A stretch of 64,000 bases of DNA from Tessaracoccus flavus (lineage in GTDB: Bacteria > Actinomycetota > Actinomycetes > Propionibacteriales > Propionibacteriaceae), in NCBI RefSeq assembly GCF_001997295.1, contig NZ_CP019605.1, positions 496,001 to 560,000 on the forward strand, read 5' to 3'. Below, one piece after another: positions 41,511-50,134 of this stretch (positions within the stretch are counted from its first letter, which is position 1; each line of letters opens with the position of its first letter). The notes under the pieces are model-generated. The model ran no database searches. It was not told the DNA's origin and was given only the letters and a program-made list of their open reading frames with translations. Both the position numbers and the translations under genes were made by a program.

Positions 41511-43054
41511 CTGACCTCCTCCCGGTACTCGGAGTCCAGCGCCTGTCTGCGGACGGCAGCCGACAGGAGCCAGAGGATCGCCGCCACAGCCGCCGCGCCA
41601 ACGGCGAGGAGGACGAGCCAACCTGCGGCGTCGAGGGTCAACCGGGTGGCGAAGGCGACGGGTTCGGCGCTCGCTGAGCGGGTGACCGGATCAACCGTGA
41701 GCCAGGCCACCGCCCACCCCGAGCCCACGCCCGCGAGGGTTGCCAGCAGGAGAATGCCCCCGACCTCCCACGCCCGGCTCCGACCCTGAGCCACGGGCGG
41801 CATCCCTATGGCGCGGAGCACTGCCACCTCGGGCCGACGGTGGGCCACCTGGGTGGCCGTGGCGGCTGCGAGGCCGGTGACCGCGAGGATGAGGGCGCTC
41901 GCGGCTGCCACCCAGAAGGACTGGGTGGCGGGTGCGGCCCGGTCGCTTCCGCCGTCGGTCAACGCCACCGTCGCCACCCACGGGAGGGCGCCCGCCGCGC
42001 TGCTCGCCAGGGCGGGGTCGCCGTCGAGCTTGGCCCACAGTTCAGTAGGTGCCACCAACCGGTCGAGGCTGGTGGCGCGCATCGACGCCCAGGCGCCGCT
42101 GTCGAGAAGGAGCCCCAGCGGCGTGGTCAGCCCCGGGACCGAGCCGGTGATCGCCGCCACCTCCGCAGGGACCCCGCGGCCGAAGAGGGTGAGCTCGAAC
42201 GTGTCCCCGGTGTCCAGCGTGGTCGCCTCGGACAGGGCGGGCGTGATCGCCACCGGGACAGGCGCAGGCGGCGGGGGAGTCCGTGGTGGGGCGACACCAA
42301 GGGGGTCATAAGCGGGGTCCAGCTCGACGCGGGGGCCGACGACGAGCGGGTCGGCCGCATCCGCGAACGTGAGCTGCCAGGGCGATGCGGTCGTGTCGAC
42401 CGTGGAGATGGGCGGAACCGGGCGGTTGGAGCTGAACTGCTTGCCCATGATCTCTCCGGACCCCGTCTCGACGGGTGCATCGACCAGTTCCACCGTTGGG
42501 GTCACGGAGGCCTCGGCGGCCCGATACGGTTCGGCCGCGCCGTGGGCCAGCGCAGTGTCGGCTCCCCAATCGGCCGTCGCGCTCCCGAGAAGCGGCTCGG
42601 TGTCAGCCGAAACGGCCAGCGTGACCGCCACGGTGGGAGTGACGACGGAGAACCCCAGCGCCAGTGGGCGCATCGGCTCGATCGACACGGCGTCGATCAG
42701 GAAGCCGCGGTCGGCGGGCAGGTCGATCTCAAGCGAGGCCCGCCCCTCGCCCCCGGTGAACCCGATCTCGGAGAAGTCCTCGCTCGCGGTGGTCTCGGCC
42801 GCGGCGATCGTCAGCACCGGTCCCGCGACTGTGGACGACTCACCGGTATCGGCGTCTCGCAGTGTCAGCGTGGTGGCTACCGTGACCGGCCGGGAGATGT
42901 TGGCCAGGTCCGCCTCGATGGCGGCCCGCGCCATCTCTTCCCGGGCATCGTCGGGAACCTCGTCGGGCAGGAGATCGGTGGCGGCCCGGTGGTAGGACGG
43001 CAGGAGCCTCAGCGCTTCCTGCGCCCACGCGTCGAGCTGGACCGTCGCGCCCAC
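41507..43054 (-). CDS. FtsX-like permease, C-terminal part after frameshift
   Basis: A frame of 515 codons, but the true protein probably begins in the upstream frame: reading back past 43054 gives PGSGTLLIEVGATVQLDAW, which joins well to the product of 43009-44931. It contains a large extracytoplasmic domain and three terminal membrane helices, with VAHRRPEVAVLRAIGM, a typical FtsX cytoplasmic loop. See the note on the G5 run at 43079-43083. Confidence 0.65.
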   Translation of the reverse strand: MGATVQLDAWAQEALRLLPSYHRAATDLLPDEVPDDAREEMARAAIEADLANISRPVTVATTLTLRDADTGESSTVAGPVLTIAAAETTASEDFSEIGFTGGEGRASLEIDLPADRGFLIDAVSIEPMRPLALGFSVVTPTVAVTLAVSADTEPLLGSATADWGADTALAHGAAEPYRAAEASVTPTVELVDAPVETGSGEIMGKQFSSNRPVPPISTVDTTASPWQLTFADAADPLVVGPRVELDPAYDPLGVAPPRTPPPPAPVPVAITPALSEATTLDTGDTFELTLFGRGVPAEVAAITGSVPGLTTPLGLLLDSGAWASMRATSLDRLVAPTELWAKLDGDPALASSAAGALPWVATVALTDGGSDRAAPATQSFWVAAASALILAVTGLAAATATQVAHRRPEVAVLRAIGMPPVAQGRSRAWEVGGILLLATLAGVGSGWAVAWLTVDPVTRSASAEPVAFATRLTLDAAGWLVLLAVGAAAVAAILWLLSAAVRRQALDSEYREEVR

Positions 43055-44931
43055 CTCGATGAGAAGCGTGCCCGAGCCGGGGGAATCGGCAGGGGAGCGT
43101 GGCTCTCCGGCAGCCCGGGAGCCAACTCCGCCGCGGGCAGGGGCCGCCCGCCGGGTACCTCCGCCACGCTGCCGAGAACGCTCATCGGGGCGGCCAGTGA
43201 GGTGAGCGTCAGGTTGCCGATCGATGCGTTGGGATCCACCCAGACGGGCGCGCTGGCGGCCACGCCGGGGACCCCCTCGAGCGTCGGGAACTCCAGCGAC
43301 CTCGGCGGCGCGGAGCTCAGGGAGGCGCGCAGCTCAGCGCCCTGACCGACCATGGCCGAATCACGAGCCAGCGCGGCCCCGGTGCCTGAATAGAGGGCTG
43401 CGAAGGTCGCGGTGCCGGTGGCCAGAATCGTCAACACCACCGGCACGGCCTGCACGACCAGACCGCGAGCGAGTTGTGCGCCGGCGAGCCAGACACCGGC
43501 CCCGTGCAGCTGCCTCGCGCCCAACTCCAGCACGCGGCTGACCGGCGCGAGAACGACGAGCCCCACCACCGCCGCCGCGGTGAGGAGTGAGGCTGGGGCG
43601 AGCGCCGGAATCAGGTCTGCCGTGACGGCGCCGTCGAGCGTCCGGACGAAGGTCACCTCTCGGCGCAACTGCCAGGTGGCCAGCGCCGCGACACCGCCCA
43701 CCACCACGAGGGTGGCTGCTCCGGCCACTGCCCTGACCCGATCGGAGCGCGGTCTGCCGCCGCGGGCGGCGCGCAGCGTGCCGTTGACCGCCACCGTGAT
43801 GAGGCAGGCCAGCGCCAACGCCAGGCTCAGCAGCCCACCGCTCAGGACGGCGGCCGTGTGCGTCCACGTGCCGGCGACCAGGCGAACCGCTACCGCGGCC
43901 GCAGCCACCCCCAGCGCCGTCCCCACCGTGGCGAACAGCACCGTCTCGGCGACCGCAGCTCCCACCAATTGCCGGGTGCTGGAGCCCCGGGCGATCAGAA
44001 GCTGGAGTTCCTTCTCCCGGGTGGCGTCGAGCAGCCCTGCCACTTGGGCAAGCCCGACGACGGCCACCAGAAGGAGGAGGGACACGGGCAGGATTCCGAA
44101 GGCCTCGGCAACAGCGAGCTCACGGGCGGCCCGCGCCGCGGTGGGCGCGAGATCTCCCTCGGTGGTGATGCCCCGTCCCGTGACGTCCGCGTCGGCCACC
44201 AGAGCCTTCGCGCGCTCCGCGCCCTGCGCCAGCACGCTCAGATGCTCCCCGGAGATGCGATCGGCCTCAGGAACCACTGCCCAGCGAATGAACGGCTGCT
44301 GTCCCTCGATGGCCGACTTCTCCACCACGAGCGGGCCGAAATGAGCGCCGTCGACGCCGCGCAGCGCAAGTTCGTTCCCGAGCCAGCGCGGATCGCTGAC
44401 GTCCGCCGGCCTCCACAGGGCGGAGATGGTGAGGCGGCGTCCGTCGATCGTGAGTGCCTCTCCGAGTGCGATACCGAGCGCGTCGGCCGCGTCGCGGTGG
44501 AGGGCGGCCTCGCCAGGATTCGCCGGCCATCGTCCGTCGACGTCGAGCGCGCCCGGCAGGAGGTGCGCCCCTGACCACAGCACGAGACGTTGCCGGAGCG
44601 GCTGGCCCGAGACGGCGACCGGCCGCGGCTCGGAGACGATGGTGCTCCAGATCGAGATCGGCGCCGGGGCGAATCCTGCCACCAGCCGGTCGCGGGCCAG
44701 TTCGTCCTGCGCCAGGGGATCGGAGCCGAGACGGGTCTGGGCCTGAATCCCCACCTCACCCGGCGCCGCAGAGGTGAGCGCGGCCCGCGCCGCTGCTGTC
44801 GCCTGCGCGCCGGAGTTACCGAGGACGAACGCCAGGATGCCGCTCGTAACGGCCACCAGCGCGACGAGGGTGAGGAGCAGGACGAGTGATGAGCGCGCGC
44901 GTCGCACGCCCCAGCCCCACCACGTCGTCAT
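43009..44931 (-). CDS. FtsX-like permease, N-terminal part before frameshift
   Basis: A 640-residue frame beginning MTTWWGWGVRRARSSLVLLL, with an N-terminal helix, an outer domain, then about seven helices including TREKELQLLIARGSSTRQLV, the FtsX loop that contacts the ATPase. It ends in an Arg/Ser-rich tail (ARARFSSRWARRSSSTRGRR) that is out of frame. The correct continuation lies in the overlapping frame that starts downstream. First gene of the ABC operon on the minus strand. Confidence 0.7.
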   Translation of the reverse strand: MTTWWGWGVRRARSSLVLLLTLVALVAVTSGILAFVLGNSGAQATAAARAALTSAAPGEVGIQAQTRLGSDPLAQDELARDRLVAGFAPAPISIWSTIVSEPRPVAVSGQPLRQRLVLWSGAHLLPGALDVDGRWPANPGEAALHRDAADALGIALGEALTIDGRRLTISALWRPADVSDPRWLGNELALRGVDGAHFGPLVVEKSAIEGQQPFIRWAVVPEADRISGEHLSVLAQGAERAKALVADADVTGRGITTEGDLAPTAARAARELAVAEAFGILPVSLLLLVAVVGLAQVAGLLDATREKELQLLIARGSSTRQLVGAAVAETVLFATVGTALGVAAAAVAVRLVAGTWTHTAAVLSGGLLSLALALACLITVAVNGTLRAARGGRPRSDRVRAVAGAATLVVVGGVAALATWQLRREVTFVRTLDGAVTADLIPALAPASLLTAAAVVGLVVLAPVSRVLELGARQLHGAGVWLAGAQLARGLVVQAVPVVLTILATGTATFAALYSGTGAALARDSAMVGQGAELRASLSSAPPRSLEFPTLEGVPGVAASAPVWVDPNASIGNLTLTSLAAPMSVLGSVAEVPGGRPLPAAELAPGLPESHAPLPIPPARARFSSRWARRSSSTRGRRKR

Positions 44932-45234
44932 GGCCGCAACCCTATCCCTGAGGTTCCTGACCGGGCCTCGATCGAGGCGGCGTCAGGCGGGATCTGCGCC
45001 GGGCTAGCGCTCGGAACCGTGTGGAAGCCCGCTCGACGGGGGGTCTCAGCGGGGCGCCGCGCTCAGGGGTGGCGTCGAGCGGTCTTCCACACGGTTCGGC
45101 TCCTCTACGGCCCTCCGGTGCCCCCGGCGCAGAGACAATCCGAACGCCCGGTCGGCATGCGGGATCCTCAGGCGGGTTGTTCACCGGAGTTGTCGAGTGG
45201 TGGCGTCACGGCCGACGACAGGTAGAGTCGGGCC
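44932..45234. repeat. Intergenic region with a 23-bp imperfect inverted repeat
   Basis: No gene is seen between the divergent ABC operon and purF. The main feature is a long hairpin: 45014-45036 (GAACCGTGTGGAAGCCCGCT...) pairs with 45075-45097 with one mismatch, around a 38-nt GC-rich loop. Promoters for both flanking operons must lie here; none was clear. The hairpin could be a purF leader structure or an intergenic repeat. Confidence 0.6.
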
Positions 45235-46683
45235 GTGCTCGCCACTGACGAACTCAAAGACCTTGAGGGCCCCAAAGAGGAATGCGGAGTCTTCGGCGTC
45301 TGGGCCCCCGACGAGGACGTGGCCCAGCTGACGTTCTTCGGGCTCTTCGCCCTCCAGCACCGCGGCCAAGAGTCGGCGGGAATGGCGGTCAGCAACGGCT
45401 CTCGCATCATGGTCTACAAAGACATGGGGCTGGTGGCGCAGGTCTTCGACGAGGCGACGCTCAAGTCCCTGCCGGGTCGCCTCGCGATCGGCCACACGCG
45501 CTACTCCACCACCGGTGCCAGCGTGTGGCACAACGCCCAGCCAACGTTCCGGGCGGTCGCCGGGGGCGGGCTGGCGCTGGCCCACAACGGCAACCTCACC
45601 AACACCCACGAGCTTGAGGCCTGGCTGGCCGAGCTCGCGCCGTCGGCCGAGGTGCCGGCGAAGAAGACGATGGACTCCACCAACGACACCTCGCTCGTCA
45701 CCGCGCTGATGTCGAGCTTCGGTGAGGAACCGGTCGAATCCATCGCGATGAAGGTGCTGCCCCGGCTCAAGGGGGCCTTCTGCCTCACGTTCATGACTGA
45801 GCGCACGCTGTTCGCGGCGCGCGACCCCCAGGGATTCCGGCCGCTCGTCATCGGTCGACTCTCGCACGGCTGGGTGGTGGCTTCGGAGACGGCCGCGCTC
45901 GACATCGTCGGCGCCAGCTTCGTCCGGGAGGTCGAACCGGGCGAGTTCATCGCCATCGACGAACGGGGGCTGCGGTCCCAGCGCTTCGCCGACTCCCGCC
46001 CCAAGGGCTGCATCTTCGAGTACGTCTACCTCGCCAGGCCCGACACCACGATCGCCGGCCGCGGGGTGCACACCACGCGCGTGAGGATCGGCGAGATCCT
46101 CGCCAGAGAGAGCCCCGCCGACGCGGACCTGGTCATCCCGACGCCGTCGTCGGGCATCCCGTCCGCCATCGGCTACGCGCGGGGATCGGGCCTGCCGTAC
46201 GGCGAGGGGCTGGTGAAGAACAACTACGTCGGGCGCACGTTCATCGAGCCGACGCAGACCATCCGCCAGCTGGGCATCCGGCTGAAGCTCAATCCACTGC
46301 GAGAGGTCATCGACGGCAAGCGGCTCGTGGTGGTGGACGATTCGATCGTCCGAGGCAACACGCAGCGGGCTCTGGTCAGAATGCTGCGGGAGGCCGGTGC
46401 GAAGGAGGTCCACGTCCGGATCTCGTCGCCGCCGGTGCAGTGGCCGTGCTTCTACGGGATCGACTTCTCGACCCGCGCCGAACTCATCGCGCCCGGACTG
46501 ACCGTCGAGGAGATCTGCCGATCGATCGGGGCAGATTCGCTCGGCTACATTTCGCTGGACGGCCTGACCGAGGCCACGCAGCTGCCCGCTGAGAACCTGT
46601 GCCGGGCCTGCTTCGACGGCGACTACCCCGTGGCGATACCGCCAGCCCACGCAGAACTGCTCAACCTGGAGGTCAAGTCATGA
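45235..46683 (+). CDS. purF: Amidophosphoribosyltransferase PurF
   Basis: PurF makes 5-phosphoribosylamine from PRPP and glutamine, the first committed step of purine synthesis. The 482-residue protein starts at GTG 45235. A propeptide of 16 residues (to GPKEE) precedes Cys17, the glutaminase nucleophile in CGVFGVW; the N-terminal Ntn domain continues with ALQHRGQESAGM. The PRTase domain has LVVVDDSIVRGNT for PRPP binding, and the C-terminus CRACFDGDYP may belong to the Fe-S-binding type. It overlaps purM as ATGA. Confidence 0.96.
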   Translation: MLATDELKDLEGPKEECGVFGVWAPDEDVAQLTFFGLFALQHRGQESAGMAVSNGSRIMVYKDMGLVAQVFDEATLKSLPGRLAIGHTRYSTTGASVWHNAQPTFRAVAGGGLALAHNGNLTNTHELEAWLAELAPSAEVPAKKTMDSTNDTSLVTALMSSFGEEPVESIAMKVLPRLKGAFCLTFMTERTLFAARDPQGFRPLVIGRLSHGWVVASETAALDIVGASFVREVEPGEFIAIDERGLRSQRFADSRPKGCIFEYVYLARPDTTIAGRGVHTTRVRIGEILARESPADADLVIPTPSSGIPSAIGYARGSGLPYGEGLVKNNYVGRTFIEPTQTIRQLGIRLKLNPLREVIDGKRLVVVDDSIVRGNTQRALVRMLREAGAKEVHVRISSPPVQWPCFYGIDFSTRAELIAPGLTVEEICRSIGADSLGYISLDGLTEATQLPAENLCRACFDGDYPVAIPPAHAELLNLEVKS

Positions 46684-47720
46684 ACCAGAGCGCCTACGCC
46701 GCGGCAGGCGTCGACATCGAGGCCGGCGACCGCGCCGTCGAACTCATGAAGGCGTCGGTGGGCCGAGCCCGTCGGCCCGAGGTGCTCGGGGGCCTGGGCG
46801 GATTCGCTGGCTTCTTCGACGCCTCCGCGCTCAAGGGCTACGACCACCCGGTGCTGGCCACCTCGACCGATGGGGTGGGGACGAAGGTGGCTATCGCCCA
46901 GGCCATGGATAAGCACGACACGATCGGTTTCGACCTCATCGGCATGCTCGTCGACGACCTCGTGGTCTGTGGGGCCGAACCACTGTTCGTCACGGACTAC
47001 ATCGCGTGCGGCAAGGTGGTGCCCGAGCGCATCGCTGCCATCGTCGGAGGTATCGCCGACGCCTGCGTCGCCTCGGGCGCCGCCCTGGTGGGGGGCGAGA
47101 CCGCCGAGCACCCCGGCCTCCTCGAACCGCACGAGTACGACATCGCCGGTGCCACCACCGGGGTGGTCGAGCGCTCGAAGATGCTGGGCTCCGACCGGAT
47201 CCGCATCGGGGATGCCGTGATCGCGATGGCCTCCTCCGGGTTGCACTCCAACGGCTACTCCCTGGTGCGGCACGTCCTCCTCGACCAGGCGGGCTGGTCC
47301 CTCGACCGCCAGATCGACGAGCTGGGCCGGACCCTCGGCGAGGAGCTGCTGGAGCCCACAAAGATCTACGCACTCGACGTCCTCGACCTCATCGGCAAGG
47401 TCGAGGTGCACGCGCTGAGCCACATCACCGGTGGTGGTCTCGCGAACAACCTGGCCCGCGTCATCCCTGGTGACATGGTGGCCGTGCTTCAGCGCTCAAG
47501 CTGGACGCCGCCGCCTGTGTTCGATCTGGTGCAGCGCGTCGGCGGCATCTCCCAGCGAGACATCGAGGCAACCCTCAACATGGGGGTCGGCATGGTCGCG
47601 GTGCTGCCGCCCGACCAGGTCGACGGCGCGCTGTCGGCATTGGCGGCGCGCGGTGTCGATGGCTGGACGATCGGTGAGATCCAGGCTCTGGAAGGGCCTG
47701 GCACCGCAGTGCTCGTTTAG
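46680..47720 (+). CDS. purM: Phosphoribosylformylglycinamidine cyclo-ligase PurM
   Basis: PurM closes the imidazole ring to give AIR in purine synthesis. The 346-residue protein has the AIRS fold motifs STDGVGTKVAIA, GMLVDDLVVCGAEPLF, LVGGETAEHPG and ASSGLHSNGYSLVR. The start is the ATG at 46680, which overlaps the purF stop; upstream in-frame codons fall inside purF. The next gene begins 15 bp later, so it may be cotranscribed. Confidence 0.96.
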   Translation: MNQSAYAAAGVDIEAGDRAVELMKASVGRARRPEVLGGLGGFAGFFDASALKGYDHPVLATSTDGVGTKVAIAQAMDKHDTIGFDLIGMLVDDLVVCGAEPLFVTDYIACGKVVPERIAAIVGGIADACVASGAALVGGETAEHPGLLEPHEYDIAGATTGVVERSKMLGSDRIRIGDAVIAMASSGLHSNGYSLVRHVLLDQAGWSLDRQIDELGRTLGEELLEPTKIYALDVLDLIGKVEVHALSHITGGGLANNLARVIPGDMVAVLQRSSWTPPPVFDLVQRVGGISQRDIEATLNMGVGMVAVLPPDQVDGALSALAARGVDGWTIGEIQALEGPGTAVLV

Positions 47721-47735
47721 GAACGGGCTCCCGCG

Positions 47736-48668
47736 ATGGGCGCGATCGTCGCCAGCGTGCTTCCCATCCTGCTCCTTCTGGTGTTGGGCTGGGCTCTGCG
47801 GGCGGCGCGTGTGCTCGACGCTGTCGCCGTCGACGCCATCAAGGACTTCGTCTTCAAGGTGGTCCTGCCCGCGGTGCTGTTCCAGGCGTTCGTGTCCATC
47901 GAGCTGCGCGCGGAGTACCTCGCGCTCGTCGGCGTCGTGGTGGCGGTCTCAGCCGCGCTGCTGGCGGCCGGTTACGCGGCGCGCCGCGCCGTCGGCTGGC
48001 TGAATCCGCTCACCCCCTTCCTCGCCACGGGCTTCGCCTTCGGGATGGTGGGAATCCCGCTGTTCGCGGCGGCCTATGGGCTGGGCGAGCTCCCGGCCAT
48101 CGGCATGGTGGGGCTGGGGAACGAGTTGTTCATCTGGCTCGTGTTCGTGCCGCTCGTGCAGAGGCTGACGCAGGGGTCGTCGGCAGGTCAGGCGCTGCGG
48201 GCGTTCGCCACCTCGCCAGTGGTCTTCAGCATCGCGGCGGGCCTCCTGGTCAATGTCACCGGACTCGGAGCACGCCTGGGGGAGGCGGCGCTCGGGGCGG
48301 CGGTGCTGGCGACGATCGAGCACCTGGCGGCCGTCGCAGTGCCGCTCATGCTCATCTTCGTCGGCCATGGGACCCGGCTCAGCCGCGACGGGGTACGTCA
48401 GGCGGCGCCGTTCGTCGCGGTCCGCGTCGCGGTCCTCGTCCCGCTGGCGCTGGGGCTGGGGCACGTCGTCGTCGACGGGATCCTCGGGCTGCCTCCCATC
48501 GTGGAGGCCGCCCTCTTCACGCTGCTCATCCTGCCTCCTCCATTCATCCTCCCCGTCCTCATCCCGCGGCGCCACCAGTCGGATCTCACCTACGCCACCA
48601 ACGTGCTCAGCCTCCATACGGTGGTCAGCGTCGGGCTGTTCATCGCTTACGTCGCCGCGACAGGGTGA
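47736..48668 (+). CDS. AEC-family transporter (auxin efflux carrier type), copy 1
   Basis: A 310-residue membrane protein with about ten helices in two repeats of five. The family motifs are the start (VLPILLLLVLGWALR), KDFVFKVVLPAVLF and the conserved second half (RVAVLVPLALGLGHV, LPPPFILPVLIP, TNVLSLHTVVSV). AEC proteins are secondary carriers for small organic anions such as malate; the substrate here is unknown. Start ATG 47736 lies 15 bp after purM. Confidence 0.85.
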   Translation: MGAIVASVLPILLLLVLGWALRAARVLDAVAVDAIKDFVFKVVLPAVLFQAFVSIELRAEYLALVGVVVAVSAALLAAGYAARRAVGWLNPLTPFLATGFAFGMVGIPLFAAAYGLGELPAIGMVGLGNELFIWLVFVPLVQRLTQGSSAGQALRAFATSPVVFSIAAGLLVNVTGLGARLGEAALGAAVLATIEHLAAVAVPLMLIFVGHGTRLSRDGVRQAAPFVAVRVAVLVPLALGLGHVVVDGILGLPPIVEAALFTLLILPPPFILPVLIPRRHQSDLTYATNVLSLHTVVSVGLFIAYVAATG

Positions 48669-48709
48669 CCCCGCGTCCCGGCTGCTAGCGTCCTGGCAGG
48701 AGGTGCCCC

Positions 48710-49645
48710 ATGGGACACATCGTCGCGAGCGTTTTACCGATCATTCTGCTGATCGGGCTGGGTTGGCTGCTGCGAGCCACCCGGGTGCTGTCCGACGCCG
48801 GGGTGGACACCCTCAAGACGCTCGTCGTCAACGTCGTGCTTCCCGCGGTGCTGTTCAACGCCTTCCTCGGCATCGAGTTCCAGGCCGAGTACCTCGCCAT
48901 CATCATCCTCGTGCCGCTCGTGTGCCTGGCGCTCCTGGCGCTGGGCTATGTGGCGAAGCGTGTCCTGCCCTCATCGAGCGAGGTGACCCCCTTCCTCTTC
49001 ACCGGCTTCGAGTTCGGCATGGTGGGTCTGGCGTTGTTCACGGCCGCCTACGGTCTCGAGAACGTTCCGGTGGCCGGGATGGTCGGGCTGGGTCACGAGT
49101 TCTTCATCTGGTTCGTCTTCGTCACGTTGCTGCGGCGGGCCACGACGGGTGCGGTGAGTGCGGGGGAGGCGCTGCGTTCGTTCGCCACCTCACCGGTGAT
49201 CATCGCCATCGCGCTCGGGCTGCTCCTTAACGTGACGGGGGTCGGTGGCCCGCTCGGTGAGACGGCCGTGGGCGGGGCATTGCTCGTGGCCACGCAGTAC
49301 CTCGCAGCCACGATCGTCCCGATCATCCTCATCGTCGTCGGCCACGGCACCCGGCTCGGTGCAGCGGGCGTGCGCCAGGCGGCGCCGCTCGTCGCGGCCA
49401 GGTTCGCGGTGGTGCTCTCGCTGGCACTGCTCCTCAACTACGTCGTCATTCGGCAGTGGCTCGGGCTGCCGCCCATCGTCGAGGCTGCCCTCTTCACCCT
49501 CCTGATCCTGCCGCCGCCCTACATCGTGCCGATCTTCCTGCCCAAGCACCGGGCCGCCGACATGACGTACGCGAACAACGTGTTGAGCCTCCACACTGTG
49601 GTGAGCGTCGCCGCCTTCATCACGTACGTGGCGCTCACTGGTTGA
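48710..49645 (+). CDS. AEC-family transporter, copy 2
   Basis: A 311-residue paralogue of the previous product, sharing the start (HIVASVLPIILLIGLGWLLR), KTLVVNVVLPAVLF, and the end LPPPYIVPIFLPK, NNVLSLHTVVSVAAF. The AGGAGGTG site just before the ATG is excellent. The two genes arose by tandem duplication and have diverged, so they may carry different substrates. Confidence 0.86.
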   Translation: MGHIVASVLPIILLIGLGWLLRATRVLSDAGVDTLKTLVVNVVLPAVLFNAFLGIEFQAEYLAIIILVPLVCLALLALGYVAKRVLPSSSEVTPFLFTGFEFGMVGLALFTAAYGLENVPVAGMVGLGHEFFIWFVFVTLLRRATTGAVSAGEALRSFATSPVIIAIALGLLLNVTGVGGPLGETAVGGALLVATQYLAATIVPIILIVVGHGTRLGAAGVRQAAPLVAARFAVVLSLALLLNYVVIRQWLGLPPIVEAALFTLLILPPPYIVPIFLPKHRAADMTYANNVLSLHTVVSVAAFITYVALTG

Positions 49646-49648
49646 AGC

Positions 49649-49677
49649 TTGAATTAGCGAGGGTAATGAACTAGGCT
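49649..49677 (+). promoter_or_regulatory. Promoter of the marR-MFS pair
   Basis: TTGAAT (49649-49654), a 17-bp spacer and TAGGCT (49672-49677) form a plausible sigma-70-type promoter 23 bp before the GTG of the MarR gene. The spacer contains TTAGCGAGGGTAA, a weak dyad that could be the MarR operator. Confidence 0.5.
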
Positions 49678-49699
49678 AAGGATCCGACGAAAGGATCCC

Positions 49700-50134
49700 G
49701 TGCCTGATTTTGACTCCGACCTGCTGACGCTGGCCAACGACCTGCGCGTGGCCTGCCAGCGCATCGCCCGCCGCGTACGCTTCGAGAGCACCAGCGACGT
49801 GGCACCCCACCTGTTCTCCGTCCTCGTCGGCCTGCACAACGACGGGCCGCAGACGCCCACCCAGCTGGCTGGTCGTGACTCAGTCAGCACCCCCTCGATG
49901 ACGCGGTCGGTCAACTGCCTCGCCGACAAGGGGCTCGTCGAGCGGCTCCCGCATCCCGACGACGGCCGCCAGATCCTGGTCCAGCTCACCGACGGCGGCC
50001 GCACGGTGATCGACGAGACGATCGCGAGCCGCGACACCTGGATGCTGCACCACATCGCCGGTCTGGCGCCGGATCAGTTGGCGTTGCTTCGTCAGGCAGC
50101 CGACCTGCTCTCGGAGGTGGCCAGTGCCGAGTAG
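49700..50134 (+). CDS. MarR-family transcriptional regulator
   Basis: A 144-residue winged-helix repressor: recognition helix region TPTQLAGRDSVSTPSMTRSVNCLADKGLV (in parts), wing with RLPHPDDGRQILVQLT, and dimerisation helices at both ends. The start is GTG 49700 after AAAGGA. It overlaps the MFS transporter gene by 11 bp, so it very probably controls its own operon in response to a small molecule. Confidence 0.9.
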   Translation: MPDFDSDLLTLANDLRVACQRIARRVRFESTSDVAPHLFSVLVGLHNDGPQTPTQLAGRDSVSTPSMTRSVNCLADKGLVERLPHPDDGRQILVQLTDGGRTVIDETIASRDTWMLHHIAGLAPDQLALLRQAADLLSEVASAE

